From assembly GCA_033439685.1 (NCBI GenBank), contig JAUEDM010000001.1, positions 5,456,001 through 5,520,000 on the forward strand: a stretch of 64,000 nt of DNA, given 5' to 3'. The notes under the pieces were generated by a model that was not told the origin of the DNA, searched no databases, and was given only the letters and a program-made list of their open reading frames with translations. Position numbers and translations under genes: made by a program. The stretch is from Apodospora peruviana. Taxonomy: Eukaryota; Ascomycota; Sordariomycetes; Sordariales; Lasiosphaeriaceae. Every line of letters begins with the position of its first letter. Position 1 is the stretch's first letter. This document shows, in pieces, positions 32,901 through 43,328 of the stretch.

Positions 32901-35900
32901 TCTCCAGGTCTCTACAGCGTTGGACCGGAATACGAAGATGACGTGGCGTTGGAGCAAAAGCGAGTTGACTTGATACATTCTGCCGCGGCGGTCTTACAAA
33001 AGTCAAACCTAGTCAAGTACGATGAAAAGACCGGGAAGCTCAAGTCCACCGAACTGGGACGTATCGCGTCTCATTACTACATCACATATGGCTCGATGGA
33101 CGTATACAACAAGTTGATCCAGCCCGCCATCACCGATGTGGAACTTTTCCGTGTCTTCGCGCAGAGTGCGGAATTCAAATACATCCCTGTGCGCCAGGAA
33201 GAGAAGTTGGAGCTGGCTAAGCTACTCGCCAAAGTCCCAATCCCTGTCAAGGAGAGCATAGAGGAACCGACGTCGAAGATCAACGTGCTCCTCCAAGCCT
33301 ATATTTCTCGCCTTCGACTGGATGGACTGGCCCTGATGGCCGACATGGTCTACGTCACTCAATCCGCCGGCCGAATTCTCCGGGCAATCTTTGAGATTAC
33401 CATGAACAAGGGCTGGGCTTCTGTCGCCAAGCTAGCACTCAATATGTGCAAGATGGCTGAGAAGAGAATGTGGCCGACCATGTCGCCTCTCAGGCAGTTC
33501 CCTACCTGTCCTGTTGAGATCGTGAAGAAGACCGAGAGGATAGATGTGCCCTTCAGCAGCTACTTCGACCTGGATCCCCCTCGTATGGGCGAACTGCTCG
33601 GTCTGCCGAAAGCTGGCAAGACGGTCTGTTCTCTGGTTGCCAAATTTCCTCGCGTAGAGATACAAGCTCAGGTCCAGCCGATGACGAGGTCAATGCTACG
33701 GGTTCAGCTCGAGATTACACCGAACTTTGAGTGGGACCTTGAACTTCATGGGCTAGCCGAGAGCTTCTGGATCATTGTTGAGGACTGCGATGGCGAAGAC
33801 ATACTGTTCCACGATCAGTTCATTCTGCGTAAGGATTATGCCGAGTCGGAAGATAATACCCACGTTGTGGAATTCACTGTGCCTATTACCGAGCCCATGC
33901 CGCCCAACTATTTCATTTCGGTCATTTCAGACCGATGGATGCACTCCGAAACCCGTCTGCCAGTATCGTTCAGGAAGCTCATCCTGCCTGAGAGGTTTCC
34001 TCCTCATACTGAACTGCTCGATCTGCAGCCCCTCCCAGTGGCCGCTCTAAAAGCCAAGGACTTTGCGGCGCTCTACCCGGATTGGCAGCAGTTCAACAAA
34101 GTGCAAACCCAAACGTTCAACACGCTATATAACACCGACAATAACGTTCTTATCGCCGCGCCAACAGGGAATGGTAAAACTGTCTGCGCTGAATTTGCGT
34201 TGTTACGCCACTGGGCAAAGGGAGACTCCGGACGGGCTGTCTACATCGCCCCATTCCAGGAACTGGTGGATCTCCGCTTACTGGACTGGCAGAAACGACT
34301 TGCCCATCTTCGAGGAGGCAAGGATATCGTGAAGTTGACTGGAGAGACCACCAGTGACCTTAAGCTCCTAGAGCAGGGTGACCTGATTCTTGCTACCCCC
34401 GCACAATGGGATGTCTTGTCTCGACAGTGGAAGAAGAGAAAGAATATTCAGAGCGTCGAGCTATTCATTGCGGACGAGCTGCATATGCTGGGTGGTCAAG
34501 TGGGCTACATTTACGAGATCATCGTGTCACGGATGCACTATATTCGCTCGCAGACGGAGCTGCCTCTGAGAATCGTTGGCCTCAGTGTGTCACTGGCCAA
34601 TGCCCGTGATGTTGGAGAGTGGATCGATGCTAAGAAGCATGACATCTACAACTTCAGCCCTCGTGTGCGTCCCGTGCCATTGGAGCTGCGTATTCAGACC
34701 TACACGATCCCTCACTTCCCGTCGCTCATGTTGGCAATGGCCAAGCCGACATACGTCGCAGTCACTCAACTGTCTCCGGACCAGCCTGCTCTCATCTTCG
34801 TACCGAGCCGAAAGCAGACGAGAGCGACAGCACGAGATATTCTCACGGCCTGCGTCGCTGATGATGACGAGGATCGTTTCCTCAATATTGATGTTAGACA
34901 AATCCAGAAGCTTCTCGAGCGAGTCCAGGAAGAGGCCCTCGCAGAGGCTCTTTCTCACGGTGTGGGCTACTATCACGAGGCGCTCAGCCAGAGCGACAAG
35001 CGTATCGTCAAACATCTTTATAACAACGGCGCGATCCAGGTCTTGATCGCATCGCGTGATGTATGCTGGGAACTTGACTGCACCGCCCACCTGGTGATTG
35101 TGATGGGAACACAATATTTCGAGGGCAAAGAGCACCGCTACGTCGACTATCCTCTCAGTGAGATTCTCCAAATGTATGGGAAGGCGGTTCAGCCGTCAAG
35201 ATGTGGGCGAGGCTGTGGCGTTCTGATGCTTCCGGCGGTGAAGCGAGAGTTCTACAAGAAGTTCCTCGACGAAGCTCTGCCAGTGGAGTCGCATTTGCAC
35301 AACTTCTTGCATGATGCTTTTGTTGCCGAGATCAGCACAAAGATGATCGAGTCGGGCGAGGATGCCATCAATTGGGCCACCTTCACCTACTTCTACCGAC
35401 GGCTGCTTGCCAACCCGAGCTATTACAGCTTGACCGACCCGACCCACGAAGGCCTGAGCCAGTACCTCTCCGATATGGTCGAGTCGACGTTGAAAGACCT
35501 CGCTGAGGCCAAAATCATCGACTTCGATGAAGATGACGGGTCGGTCACTCCTCAGAACGCCGCAATGATCGCTGCGTACTACAATATCTCCTACATCACG
35601 ATGCAAACCTTCCTTCTCTCCTTGTCGGCCAAGACGAAGCTGAAGGGGATTTTGGAGATTGTGACTTCGGCTACCGAGTTTGAGTCGATTCAGATCCGGC
35701 GGCACGAAGAGCCCATTCTCCTCCGCATCTACAACAATGTCCCCGTCAAGATGGCAGAGCCTATCTACGACTCGCCGCATTTCAAAGCCTTCGTTCTGCT
35801 TCAGGCCCATTTCTCTAGGATGAACCTACCGATTGACCTCGCCAAGGATCAAGAGGTGATTTTGACAAAGATTCTGAGTCTCCTGAGTGCGAATGTCGAT

Positions 35901-36581
35901 ATTCTTTCCTCTGAGGGCCACTTGAATGCGATTAATGCCATGGAAATGTCACAAATGGTGGTGCAGGCGATGTGGGACCGGGATAGCCCGCTGAAGCAGA
36001 TCCCCAACTTCACACCCGAGGTTGTCAAGGTGGCAAACAAGTTCGGTATCAGTGATATCTTTAGTTTCATGGAGAAGATGAACCCCGAGGAGAATCCGGA
36101 TTATGGTGCGCTTGTGAAGGAGCTGGGTCTTTCGCAGGCTCAGCTTGCCCAGGCTGCCAACTTTACAAACAGCAAGTATCCGGACGTTTCGCTCGATTTT
36201 GAGGTCGAAGACGAAGACAGCATCCGAGCAGGTGAGCCGTCGTATCTCAAGATCAACATCGAGCGGGAAGTTGAAGAGGACGAGGAGTTCGACCCGACAG
36301 TCCACGCACCGTTCTACCCTGGCAAGAAAACGGAGAACTGGTGGTTGGTAGTTGGCGAGGAGAGCACAAAGACGCTCCTTGCAATCAAGCGCATTACTAT
36401 CGGCCGGAAGCTTAATCTGCGGCTAGAGTTCACAGTGCCCACAGTGGGCGACCACGACCTCAAATTGATGCTGATGAGCGACAGCTATATGGGTGTGGAT
36501 CAAGACCCTACATTCTCGGTGACGGTTGCGGAGGGAATGGAGGTCGACGATAGCAACGAGGAGGAGGAAGATGAGGAGTGA
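29940..36581 (+). CDS. BRR2: Pre-mRNA-splicing helicase BRR2 (Ski2-like, U5 snRNP)
   Basis: One uninterrupted exon of 2213 residues, the usual BRR2 length. The N-terminal plug/PWI region begins with MTDHHRDVSQYKYSAMSNLV and includes an acidic stretch (residues ~200-290). The first helicase cassette has Walker A APTGSGKT (~residue 555), DEIH (~668), VGLSATLPNYRDV and QMLGRAGRPQFD, all intact, followed by a winged helix and Sec63 unit. The second cassette keeps APTGNGKT (~1406) and DELH (~1511) but has SVSLAN in place of SAT and a degenerate QMYGKAVQPSR motif VI. This fits its known role as a non-processive regulator. A second Sec63 module and an acidic tail end the protein. BRR2 unwinds U4/U6 in the nucleus to activate the spliceosome. 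No intron disrupts the 6.6-kb frame. Confidence 0.97.
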   Translation: MTDHHRDVSQYKYSAMSNLVLQADRRFVTRRTDEATGDPESLAGRLSIKDMGSRVARDAVPKQRKAGAMPDVQRGSIRDDADALAAVRKQSKTQSAARGGGILSGSDAMIEGIRYRPRTQVTRDAFNLILTIVAEKLGDAPHDTVRSAADVVLEFLKDDDMKDFDKKKEVDEILGESLSPKQFNELVNLGKKLTDYDAQDEDEEMEDQKQDGEDEIDGRQGVAVNFENDEDDDGLVDVVRDESSEDEDEADGEDRPELEETAEGGGAGVDRDEEGADLVDGETMIIDSAPEGKKTKGQDKNYIPARDIDAYWLQRQIGTVYPDAHTQHDKTLSALKILSGEPDEPGGDEKQLRDIENDLMELFDYEHHEIVQKLIENREKVVWLTRLARADDQEERDTVEREIASEGLRWILDEFHGKTSEEQKKAKIEVKMDIDSAAFADQAAPKQERSDGHLVGGLQPRKLINLENLIFDQGNHLMTNPRVKLPEGSTKRAFKGYEEFHIPPPKKRNDPSDVNVPVSDMPDWAQIPFSTTKTLNKIQSKCYPTAFNDDGNMLICAPTGSGKTNVAMLTILREIGKNRNAAGEVDLDAFKIVYIAPLKALVQEQVGNFGKRLEPYGIRVSELTGDRQLTKQQISETQIIVTTPEKWDVITRKATDMSYTNLVRLIIIDEIHLLHDDRGPVLESIVSRTIRKTEQTGEPVRIVGLSATLPNYRDVASFLRVDTNTGLFHFDGSFRPCPLRQEFIGVTEKKAIKQLRTMNDICYSKVLEHVGTNRNQMLVFVHSRKETAKTAKYIRDKALEMETINQILKHDAGTREVLSEASGSVNNADLKDILPYGFGIHHAGMSRADRTDVEDLFASGHIQVLVCTATLAWGVNLPAHTVIIKGTQVYSPEKGSWVELSPQDVLQMLGRAGRPQFDTYGEGIIITTQGEMPYYLSLLNQQLPIESQFASKLIDNLNAEIVLGNVRSRDEGVEWLGYTYFFVRMIRSPGLYSVGPEYEDDVALEQKRVDLIHSAAAVLQKSNLVKYDEKTGKLKSTELGRIASHYYITYGSMDVYNKLIQPAITDVELFRVFAQSAEFKYIPVRQEEKLELAKLLAKVPIPVKESIEEPTSKINVLLQAYISRLRLDGLALMADMVYVTQSAGRILRAIFEITMNKGWASVAKLALNMCKMAEKRMWPTMSPLRQFPTCPVEIVKKTERIDVPFSSYFDLDPPRMGELLGLPKAGKTVCSLVAKFPRVEIQAQVQPMTRSMLRVQLEITPNFEWDLELHGLAESFWIIVEDCDGEDILFHDQFILRKDYAESEDNTHVVEFTVPITEPMPPNYFISVISDRWMHSETRLPVSFRKLILPERFPPHTELLDLQPLPVAALKAKDFAALYPDWQQFNKVQTQTFNTLYNTDNNVLIAAPTGNGKTVCAEFALLRHWAKGDSGRAVYIAPFQELVDLRLLDWQKRLAHLRGGKDIVKLTGETTSDLKLLEQGDLILATPAQWDVLSRQWKKRKNIQSVELFIADELHMLGGQVGYIYEIIVSRMHYIRSQTELPLRIVGLSVSLANARDVGEWIDAKKHDIYNFSPRVRPVPLELRIQTYTIPHFPSLMLAMAKPTYVAVTQLSPDQPALIFVPSRKQTRATARDILTACVADDDEDRFLNIDVRQIQKLLERVQEEALAEALSHGVGYYHEALSQSDKRIVKHLYNNGAIQVLIASRDVCWELDCTAHLVIVMGTQYFEGKEHRYVDYPLSEILQMYGKAVQPSRCGRGCGVLMLPAVKREFYKKFLDEALPVESHLHNFLHDAFVAEISTKMIESGEDAINWATFTYFYRRLLANPSYYSLTDPTHEGLSQYLSDMVESTLKDLAEAKIIDFDEDDGSVTPQNAAMIAAYYNISYITMQTFLLSLSAKTKLKGILEIVTSATEFESIQIRRHEEPILLRIYNNVPVKMAEPIYDSPHFKAFVLLQAHFSRMNLPIDLAKDQEVILTKILSLLSANVDILSSEGHLNAINAMEMSQMVVQAMWDRDSPLKQIPNFTPEVVKVANKFGISDIFSFMEKMNPEENPDYGALVKELGLSQAQLAQAANFTNSKYPDVSLDFEVEDEDSIRAGEPSYLKINIEREVEEDEEFDPTVHAPFYPGKKTENWWLVVGEESTKTLLAIKRITIGRKLNLRLEFTVPTVGDHDLKLMLMSDSYMGVDQDPTFSVTVAEGMEVDDSNEEEEDEE

Positions 36582-37533
36582 GAAAGGGGCCAGCAGGTTG
36601 CGGATGATGACTGATTTCTTTTGATCTGGAATATTATGTGGCTATGGTGTTCGAGTTTGCGTGGCATTGCTGTTTGATTGGGATGGCGTAATATAACTAA
36701 GAAGAATGTGTTTCTTTTTCTTCTTGTTTGATTCCAGGCTTGTTGGTCTATGGAAGGCACACACGATCAGAAGGCTCGTTGACTCTGGATCCATGAGCAG
36801 CCCTTAGGCTGAAGTCGGGAGTCGTGTGTGGGGTCTCGGCTTTGTTGTGATCAGGGCTCGTGTCCAGGGGGGGGGAAACATGCCGTCCCGTTGACGGGTG
36901 GGTGAGGAGATGGCGATGGAGGCGAATGGCTACCTTGGCTGGGCGTTGGCGTTGGCGTTGTTGATAGGGGTCTGGTGTAGGGGACAGGCATTGGCGTGTT
37001 GGCATCGTGGAGCTGACGCATGCATAAGATGGTCGATCAGTCGTCCTCTAGTCACATAGCACACTGTAGACCAGGTTTCCCAGGGGAAGCTGCCAGCCTT
37101 CCACTGCACGCCCATAATAACCACTCACCTCCGTCCACTGTCCACTGTCCACTGTCCACACCACCCAGTCTGACCGACGCTCGGACCAACATCCTTCGCT
37201 CGTGTCTTGCACTCAAATAATTTCTTACTTCTCTTTGGTCCAGCCAAAGACCTGTAGCTCAGAAACTTCCACTTTCAACTAGTAGCAGCAGCACCACCAC
37301 CACCACCACCACCAAGCGCCGCGCATTGCCTTCTCGTGATTCCCATCTGCGCATCGCAACACGCATCATCGCAACGTGCACCGAATCATACGCGCCCCGA
37401 CCAACCGGTTTCGAAAGCTTGTCTGTACGCGAAGAACGCGTCGTGTTCTGCGCTTTTGCAGCACCTCAACATCGGACGAGACACGGTCCTGACCCCGGCC
37501 TGACATCACGTTGCCACCGAAACCGCAACTGCA
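36582..37533. other. Intergenic region, 0.95 kb
   Basis: 3' flank of BRR2 and promoter/leader of the PWWP gene, tandem on plus. It contains three TCCACTG-type repeats near 37131-37158 and a (CAC)n run at about 37289-37313 that lies in the probable leader of the downstream gene. No gene is supported. Confidence 0.6.
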
Positions 37534-39736
37534 ATGTCCGACGAGAAGACAACCAACGCGCCCGTCGCCGCCAGTGCCGCGCCCGAAGCTGCGCACGATG
37601 GAGACGCGGTTGCCACCGCCCCCGTGACCGTGGAAGCTTCCAAGAGCGAAGCTGCTCCTACAGAGGCAAAGGCGGCAGACTCTGCGCCTGCCAGTGCCGC
37701 TGAGACAGCAGCAGACAAAGAGTCTGACAAGCCAACTGAGGGTAGGCATCTTCACCCAACCACCCACCCACCGCATCTCCTCCGCCCAATTCGTCATGCG
37801 CATTTCCAACTTTACCATTACACTTAGCTGACTATCATTGTTTTTTCATAGCTACCCCCGAGAAGCCCACAGCCCAGCCCAAGGACACCGCCGACGTCGA
37901 GATGACAGATGCCGCCGAAGCGCCGAAGCCAGAAGCAGCTGATGAATATGCTGCCAAGGCAGAGACTGCGGCGCCAGAGCAGTCTACTATCACCGATGCG
38001 GCTGCTACGGCCGTGACGCCGAACAAACCTGCTCCTCGACAGCGCGCGAAGTCCATCGGCGGCTCCGCGGCAAAAGGGAAGAAGCTGAACAAGAAGGCGT
38101 CCAAGGCCCGGATTCTACACACCGACGCCAAGCCTGGCGAGCATTACTTCGTGAAGCTGAAGGGATTCCCGCAGTGGCCCGTCATCATCTGCGACGAGGA
38201 TATGCTGCCCCTCTCACTCCTCAATTCCCGACCTGTCACTGCTAGACGCGCAGATGGTACATACCGGGAAGAATTCGACGATGGTGGCAGACGCGTCGGT
38301 GACCGCACTTTCCCGGTCATGTATCTACACACGAACGAATTGTGGGTGCAAAGCTGTTCAACCCTTCATCTTGGTGCCGCCGCATTTCGCGTTTCCAATG
38401 CTAACCTCTCGTACTCTCTTCAGCGGTTGGGTGCCCAACTCTGACCTTATCGATCTTGACCCGGCGACCGTCAAGGATATCAAGACAGACAAGATGAGGA
38501 AGGACCTCCAAGCGGCGCACGAATTGGCTTCGGAAAACCACCCGCTATCTTTTTACAAGGAGGTCTTGCAACAGTTCCAGGAGGAGCTTATCGAGCAGGA
38601 GAAGGCCAAGGCTGCCAAAGCTGCCACTCCATCCAAAAAGAAAGGCAAGACTGTGGTAGATGAGGACGAGGACGTCGAAATGGCCGACGCCGCCGATGAG
38701 GAGGAAGCCGCCCCTGTCAAGGAGAAGAAGGCCAAGAAGCGGAAGGCTGAGGAGAACATCGAGGTAAGTTTTGTACTTGGAGCCAGCCGGACTGGGACAA
38801 ATGCTGACTCTGCACCGCAGACACCACAGCGGTCTGATTCCGTCAAGAAACCCAAAATCAAGTTGACCACGAACTCGACGCCGAAGAGCACTAATGGTGC
38901 GTCCTCCACACCGGCGAAAGCAGCGAAGCCCGCAGCGGAGCCCAAGGTCACCAAGCCCAAGGTCAAGAAAGCAAAGGAGCCAGAGGAGAAGAAGGAGAAG
39001 GAGCAGCCAGCAACTCCCAAGGAGCCAGAGCTCACGCAAGAGGAAAAGCACGCCAGAAAAGAGGTAAGGGCGCGTCATTCTGATTGTCTTCCTGGTTGCG
39101 ATGCTCTAACATGCCTTCTTCACTTTGCAGAAGGAAGTACTCTTCCTTAGACACAAACTTCAAAAAGGACTACTCACCAGAGACCAGGAGCCCAAGGAGG
39201 ACGAGATGAAGTTGATGTCGGAGTACATCGTAAAGCTCGAGGCATTCCCTGACCTTGAGGTTAGCATCATCCGGACGACAAAGATCAACAAGGTGCTTAA
39301 AGCGATCCTCAAGCTCGAGAACATCCCCAAGGAGCAAGAGTTCAAGTTCAAGGAGAGATCCCAGGTTCTCCTCGACAAGTGGAACAAGCTGCTCACTGCC
39401 GACGGCGCGCCGGCTGCCGCTCCTGCTAGTGCTGATGCTCCGGCTAACGGGGTTAATGGCGTAGCAAAGAAGGAGGTTGCAGCTGCAGCCAAGGAGGAGA
39501 CCAAGACTAATGGTTTCAAGGCCGCCGTCGCTGAGGAGACTGAGAAAGCAAAGGATCAGGGCAAGGATGGCGAGGCCAAGGCTGACGAGGCGGCAGCGTC
39601 AAGCACCGAGAAGACTACTGAAGAAGTATGCTATCTCTCATTGGCAATTCAAAACTGATCTGTTGGAAAAGCTAGCTAACTTGATTGTTTCTTTCTACAG
39701 ACAAAGGCCACAGACGCTGTTGAGACGTCTGCCTAG
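37534..39736 (+). CDS. PWWP-domain chromatin protein with LEDGF/TFIIS-N-like C-terminal domain
   Basis: Six exons: 37534..37741, 37852..38341, 38424..38763, 38821..39063, 39131..39625 and 39701..39736, giving 603 residues. An Ala/Thr/Glu-rich disordered N-terminus precedes a PWWP domain. The domain starts at GEHYFVKLKGFPQWPVIICDED (QWPV as the PWWP motif) and ends in FPVMYLHTNEFGWVPNSDL; intron 2 splits the Phe codon in that block. Next come Lys/Glu-rich linkers with possible nuclear localisation signals (KEKKAKKRKAEE, KVKKAKE). A compact helical domain follows (FLRHKLQKGLLT, SEYIVKLEAFPDLEVSIIRTTKINKVLKAILKLENIP, FKERSQVLLDKWNKLL), resembling the TFIIS N-terminal/LEDGF integrase-binding fold, and then an Ala/Glu tail. 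PWWP domains bind H3K36-methylated nucleosomes; a role in transcription or chromatin tethering is inferred. The 57-bp intron 3 has no in-frame stop. Confidence 0.85.
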
Positions 39737-40744
39737 GATTTAATATGCTGAAAGAAAGCGGAACCCAACAACCTGTTGCTTGCCTTGTATTTGTGTGAGC
39801 TGTTGGAAACAAAACCCCGCGGCAGCGTACCCAACCAACCAACAAACAAATGGAAATAATGGATTTAGTTTTGAGTTTGTAGTTCTGACTTGAGAGAAGG
39901 ACCTAAAGGAACATATGACTTGGACTGGAGCGCAATGGAGGATGGACTGATGGGTGGAACGGGAAGAAAACAAAAAGCAGACTTTGAGTCATCCTTTACT
40001 TTTTGTTTTCTGTTTCTTGGTTGGTCTTTTTTGCCCCTGCGATATGTAAAATAACAGGTGTTATCTTTTTTTCTCTTTTGATCTATCTGCCTCTCTTATT
40101 TTTATGTTTTTGGTTTTTTCTTTCCCTTTCCCGATGAGTGGGGTGGCTAGCTGAGGAAGGAAATCGAGCCTGATGGAAGATTCGTAGCGGTGGTGGATTG
40201 GTTGTTCTTTGACTAGGAGGATGAGCGGAATGGATGGATGGGTGAGGTGTTATGGTCTCTCTCTCTTTCTCTCTCACTCGTATGGAAATACACAAATATT
40301 TTTGCATTCCTTTTTTTCGATACATCTTTGGCCCATTCTTGACCTCAAGGGAAACGCGAGGCGGGGATGCCAGGATGTAAGGTAACATGTGATACGATTG
40401 TGCGAATTGGGTACCTTAGTTTTTATGATTATTTACGTTTACGCCTTTGGTTTACAGCAACGGCAGTCATGCACCACTCTCGGCCTCTGAAGGTACTATC
40501 GGTATACCTAAGGTAGGTAGTATATATGTGTGGCGCAGCACTGTGGCTGGTGCCCGCCAAGCAAACAACGGGTCTCGCAGCCATTTCCAACTCGATCGAC
40601 ATTTAGCACCGCTAGTTGACTTATCAGACTGATTGAACCTCATCTCATTCATTCATCCACTTACTCACACTTTGGCAGTTGGACTCTACATTTTTCCAAA
40701 ACCATCCCACGTAATCAAGAGACTGGGTAAGGTATCATAACAAT
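39737..40744. other. Intergenic region, 1.0 kb
   Basis: 3' flank of the PWWP gene and promoter of ORC3, both plus. It is T-rich with TTTTT tracts. A (CT)n run lies at about 40256-40275, and GGTACC/CCTAAGGTAGGTAG motif copies at about 40409 and 40500-40520. No gene is supported. Confidence 0.6.
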
Positions 40745-43328
40745 ATGGCCGAAGTTGAGGAGGACCCTAACGCGTTCGCATTTCAGGAGGATGACCACAG
40801 GGTAAGTCAAATATTCATACCCGCTCTTACGTTTATCTTTATTAACCATCCATTCATAGGGCGCTTATATCTTCACCGCCTCGCACCCGGCGGAGAATCA
40901 GGCAGCATCTGCACCTCAGCCATCAAAGCGGAGAAGAGTTAGTGGCAAGAAGCGGAAGAGCAACATGCCAGATGCAACCCCCGTTGGAGAGGAATTGTCG
41001 GATTCGGACAACGGGTCTGGTTTGTTTGTGAGCCTGTTCAGCGGTTCCGAAAGCAAAGAAGCTATTGAGCTACGGAGGAGAACATTTGAGAAAGGGTGGG
41101 GTGACCTTCTTGAGGGTCGTATTCAGGTTGGTTGCTTTTCTTCACCTTTGCCTTGATATACAACTTTCCAATGCTCATAATATGCAGCGCGTCTTGAGAG
41201 AAGCCAACCAGAATACGCTTGACGAGGTGGGATCTTTTATGTGGGACGCTGAGGCCAAGCTCACAGCGGACGGGGAAGGGTGAGTCTGTTCTTCTCCTGG
41301 ATGGGATCTCACGACAGTACAGCATTTTGACGTAACTGCCGGACATGACATAGTGCGAGTATCAGCAAGAAGATCCCGGCCGGTTTCATCATTACTGGTC
41401 CGAACATTGCCTCGCAGGATCTGCTGTTTGAGCAGCTGGCTGAGACCTTGTCGGATGCCAAACGGGCCGCCAGGGTTGTGCGCTTGCGCTCTGCTGGTGC
41501 CCCTAACCTCAAGGCGGCCCTGAAAAAGATCATCAACGATGCCACGGCGAGTTTATCCGAGCGAAGTGAGGACGATGATATCGCAGAGGTCTCAGTCGGT
41601 GAGGACGTACGTGTTTCCCTCCTAAACGTCGGAACCACAAACTGACAGCTGTGTTTGATAGGGGCGTAAACACTTAAACTACGATCTAGAGGGTTTGTAT
41701 GCGTTCCTGAAAGCTCGAGAATCTCGGCGCGTTATCATCGCGTTTGAGGACAGCGAGGCATTCGATAGCGGCTTGTTAACAGATTTGATTGTCTTGTTTC
41801 AGCAAGTTTTACTCGCTCCAACGATAAGGCGTGTTTAGCTAACTAACTCGAACGCAGTTCCTGGCAAGGCCGTATCCAGTTCTCCCTGCTATTTGGCATC
41901 GCGACTTCTGTCGATCTGTTCCAAGCGAGGCTGCTCAAGTCGACCGCTCAGGTGCTCTACGGCGCCCAGTTCGACGTTGTGCAAGCGGATTCTGTCCTCG
42001 AGAGTGTGTTTAGGAGCGCCGTGGCAGGCAGTCAGGCGCTACTGCGACTCGGGCCGTCGTTGCTGCAGAACCTTCTTGAGCGTCAAAAGGATCAAGTGGC
42101 GGGCATTCATGTGTTTATCAGCTCGTTGAAGGTATGTATTTGATCTACTAGTCCATATTGCCCGTTCATCGCTCACTATTACCTACAGTATGCCTATATG
42201 TGCCACTTCTATGCGAATCCGTTGAGCGTTCTGCTTGCCGATGATGGCCTACTGGATCGCAAATTACTCCAGCCTGAACATATTGAAGCCATCCGATCGC
42301 TCGGGTCGTTTAGGGAACATGTGGAGGCGTCGGTGGAAGCAAGACAGCTCAACCATGCCCAATCACTCCTTGACGACGACGAATACCTCATAAGTCAAAT
42401 ACTGCAACAACGACAGAAAAGGTTGGATTACCTGACCGAACTGCTTCGCAGTCTGCATCTCTTAACTACTACCGGACTTCGTCCTGGTTCCTTCACCGAT
42501 TTATACGTGTCGGCATTGGTTAACGGGGTTGATTTGTTGTCCGAGGACTTCTCCAATGTGTTCGATTCCGCAAGAAAGCTAGGCCCAGGAGAGATTATTT
42601 CACTAATCACCTCTTTGCTGAATGCTATCCAGGCGGGAAGTCCGGATCTTGACCTGCAAGGCTGGGAGTCGGATGCGGACGAACTCGTCACCGCCTTGTC
42701 TGGGATTCAAGACAAAGTTGAGACGCTGGTCACCCGCGCGAAGCAGAGCGGCCAGCCTCTGAAGAGCAAATACAGTGCTCAAGGCAAGATTTTGCGGACC
42801 ACCGTGGTGGCCCAAAAGGTCCAACTCAGTCATGACAGCGCGACATTGACTGACGAGGACAAGGCCTTCACCAAGGCCATCGATGATCTGACGGAGCTTC
42901 TATCTACTAATATTTATTGCCCTCCGGCGAATAGCCTCTTCCTACATGAGGCTTGGCTATACAACTCCAAGTCGCCCTACCGAGACGTTTTTGTGCCCCG
43001 TCCAGGGACGACGTTTGAACGTGCATTGTCGCGGCCGCACGACTACCTCAACTGCTCGTGTTGCGCCAAGGTGGACGGCACTCTTGCCGCCACGATGCCA
43101 ACAGCTTCCATCCTGTATCATATGTACCTGGAAACAGGCTCCCTTGTCAACGTCTCCGACTTGTGGTCGGCTTACTACGCGCTTGTTGGTGACGAATCCG
43201 ACATGGGACTCGACGAGCGAAGCGCGCTATTTCGCTTTTACCGGGCGCTGGCCGAGCTCAGGTTGATGGGCTTTGTCAAGCAGAGCAAGAAGAAGGCGGA
43301 TCACGTTGCCAAGTTGAAGTGGTTGTAA
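40745..43328 (+). CDS. ORC3: Origin recognition complex subunit 3
   Basis: Seven exons: 40745..40801, 40860..41126, 41188..41279, 41354..41606, 41662..41801, 41858..42131 and 42189..43328, giving 740 residues. ORC3 hallmarks are in order. RTFEKGWGDLL is followed by the degenerate AAA+-like strand GFIITGPNIASQDLLFEQLAETL (no Walker A Lys, as usual for Orc3), RVVIIAFEDSEAFD at the Walker B position, and SWQGRIQFSLLFGIATSVDLF. YAYMCHFYANPLSVL follows intron 6, then a helical insert and winged-helix C-terminus ending AKLKWL. ORC3 pairs with ORC2 in the six-subunit complex that marks replication origins and loads MCM. Intron 5 (41802..41857) uses a GC donor, CA|GCAAGT, with a CTAACTAAC branch site; no GT donor restores the frame. 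Acceptance of that intron gives a continuous ORC3 alignment. Confidence 0.92.
41802..41857 (+). other. GC-AG intron in ORC3
   Basis: A 56-bp intron with donor GCAAGT, branch region GCTAACTAAC and acceptor CGCAG. The flanking exons join CA|T as a His codon within the conserved LFHSWQGRI block. GC donors are a known minor class and this one otherwise fits the strong consensus. Confidence 0.85.

Noticed and set aside
34590..35810. Long minus frames of up to 204 codons inside BRR2
   Set aside because: Antisense shadows of a strongly coding plus-strand exon.
37250..37330. GTAGCTCAG resembling a tRNA A box
   Set aside because: No downstream B box or cloverleaf; lies in the PWWP gene leader.
38545..39078. 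Leu-rich minus frames across the PWWP gene
   Set aside because: Complement of Lys/Glu/Ala codons gives artificial Leu/Phe-rich sequence resembling membrane proteins.
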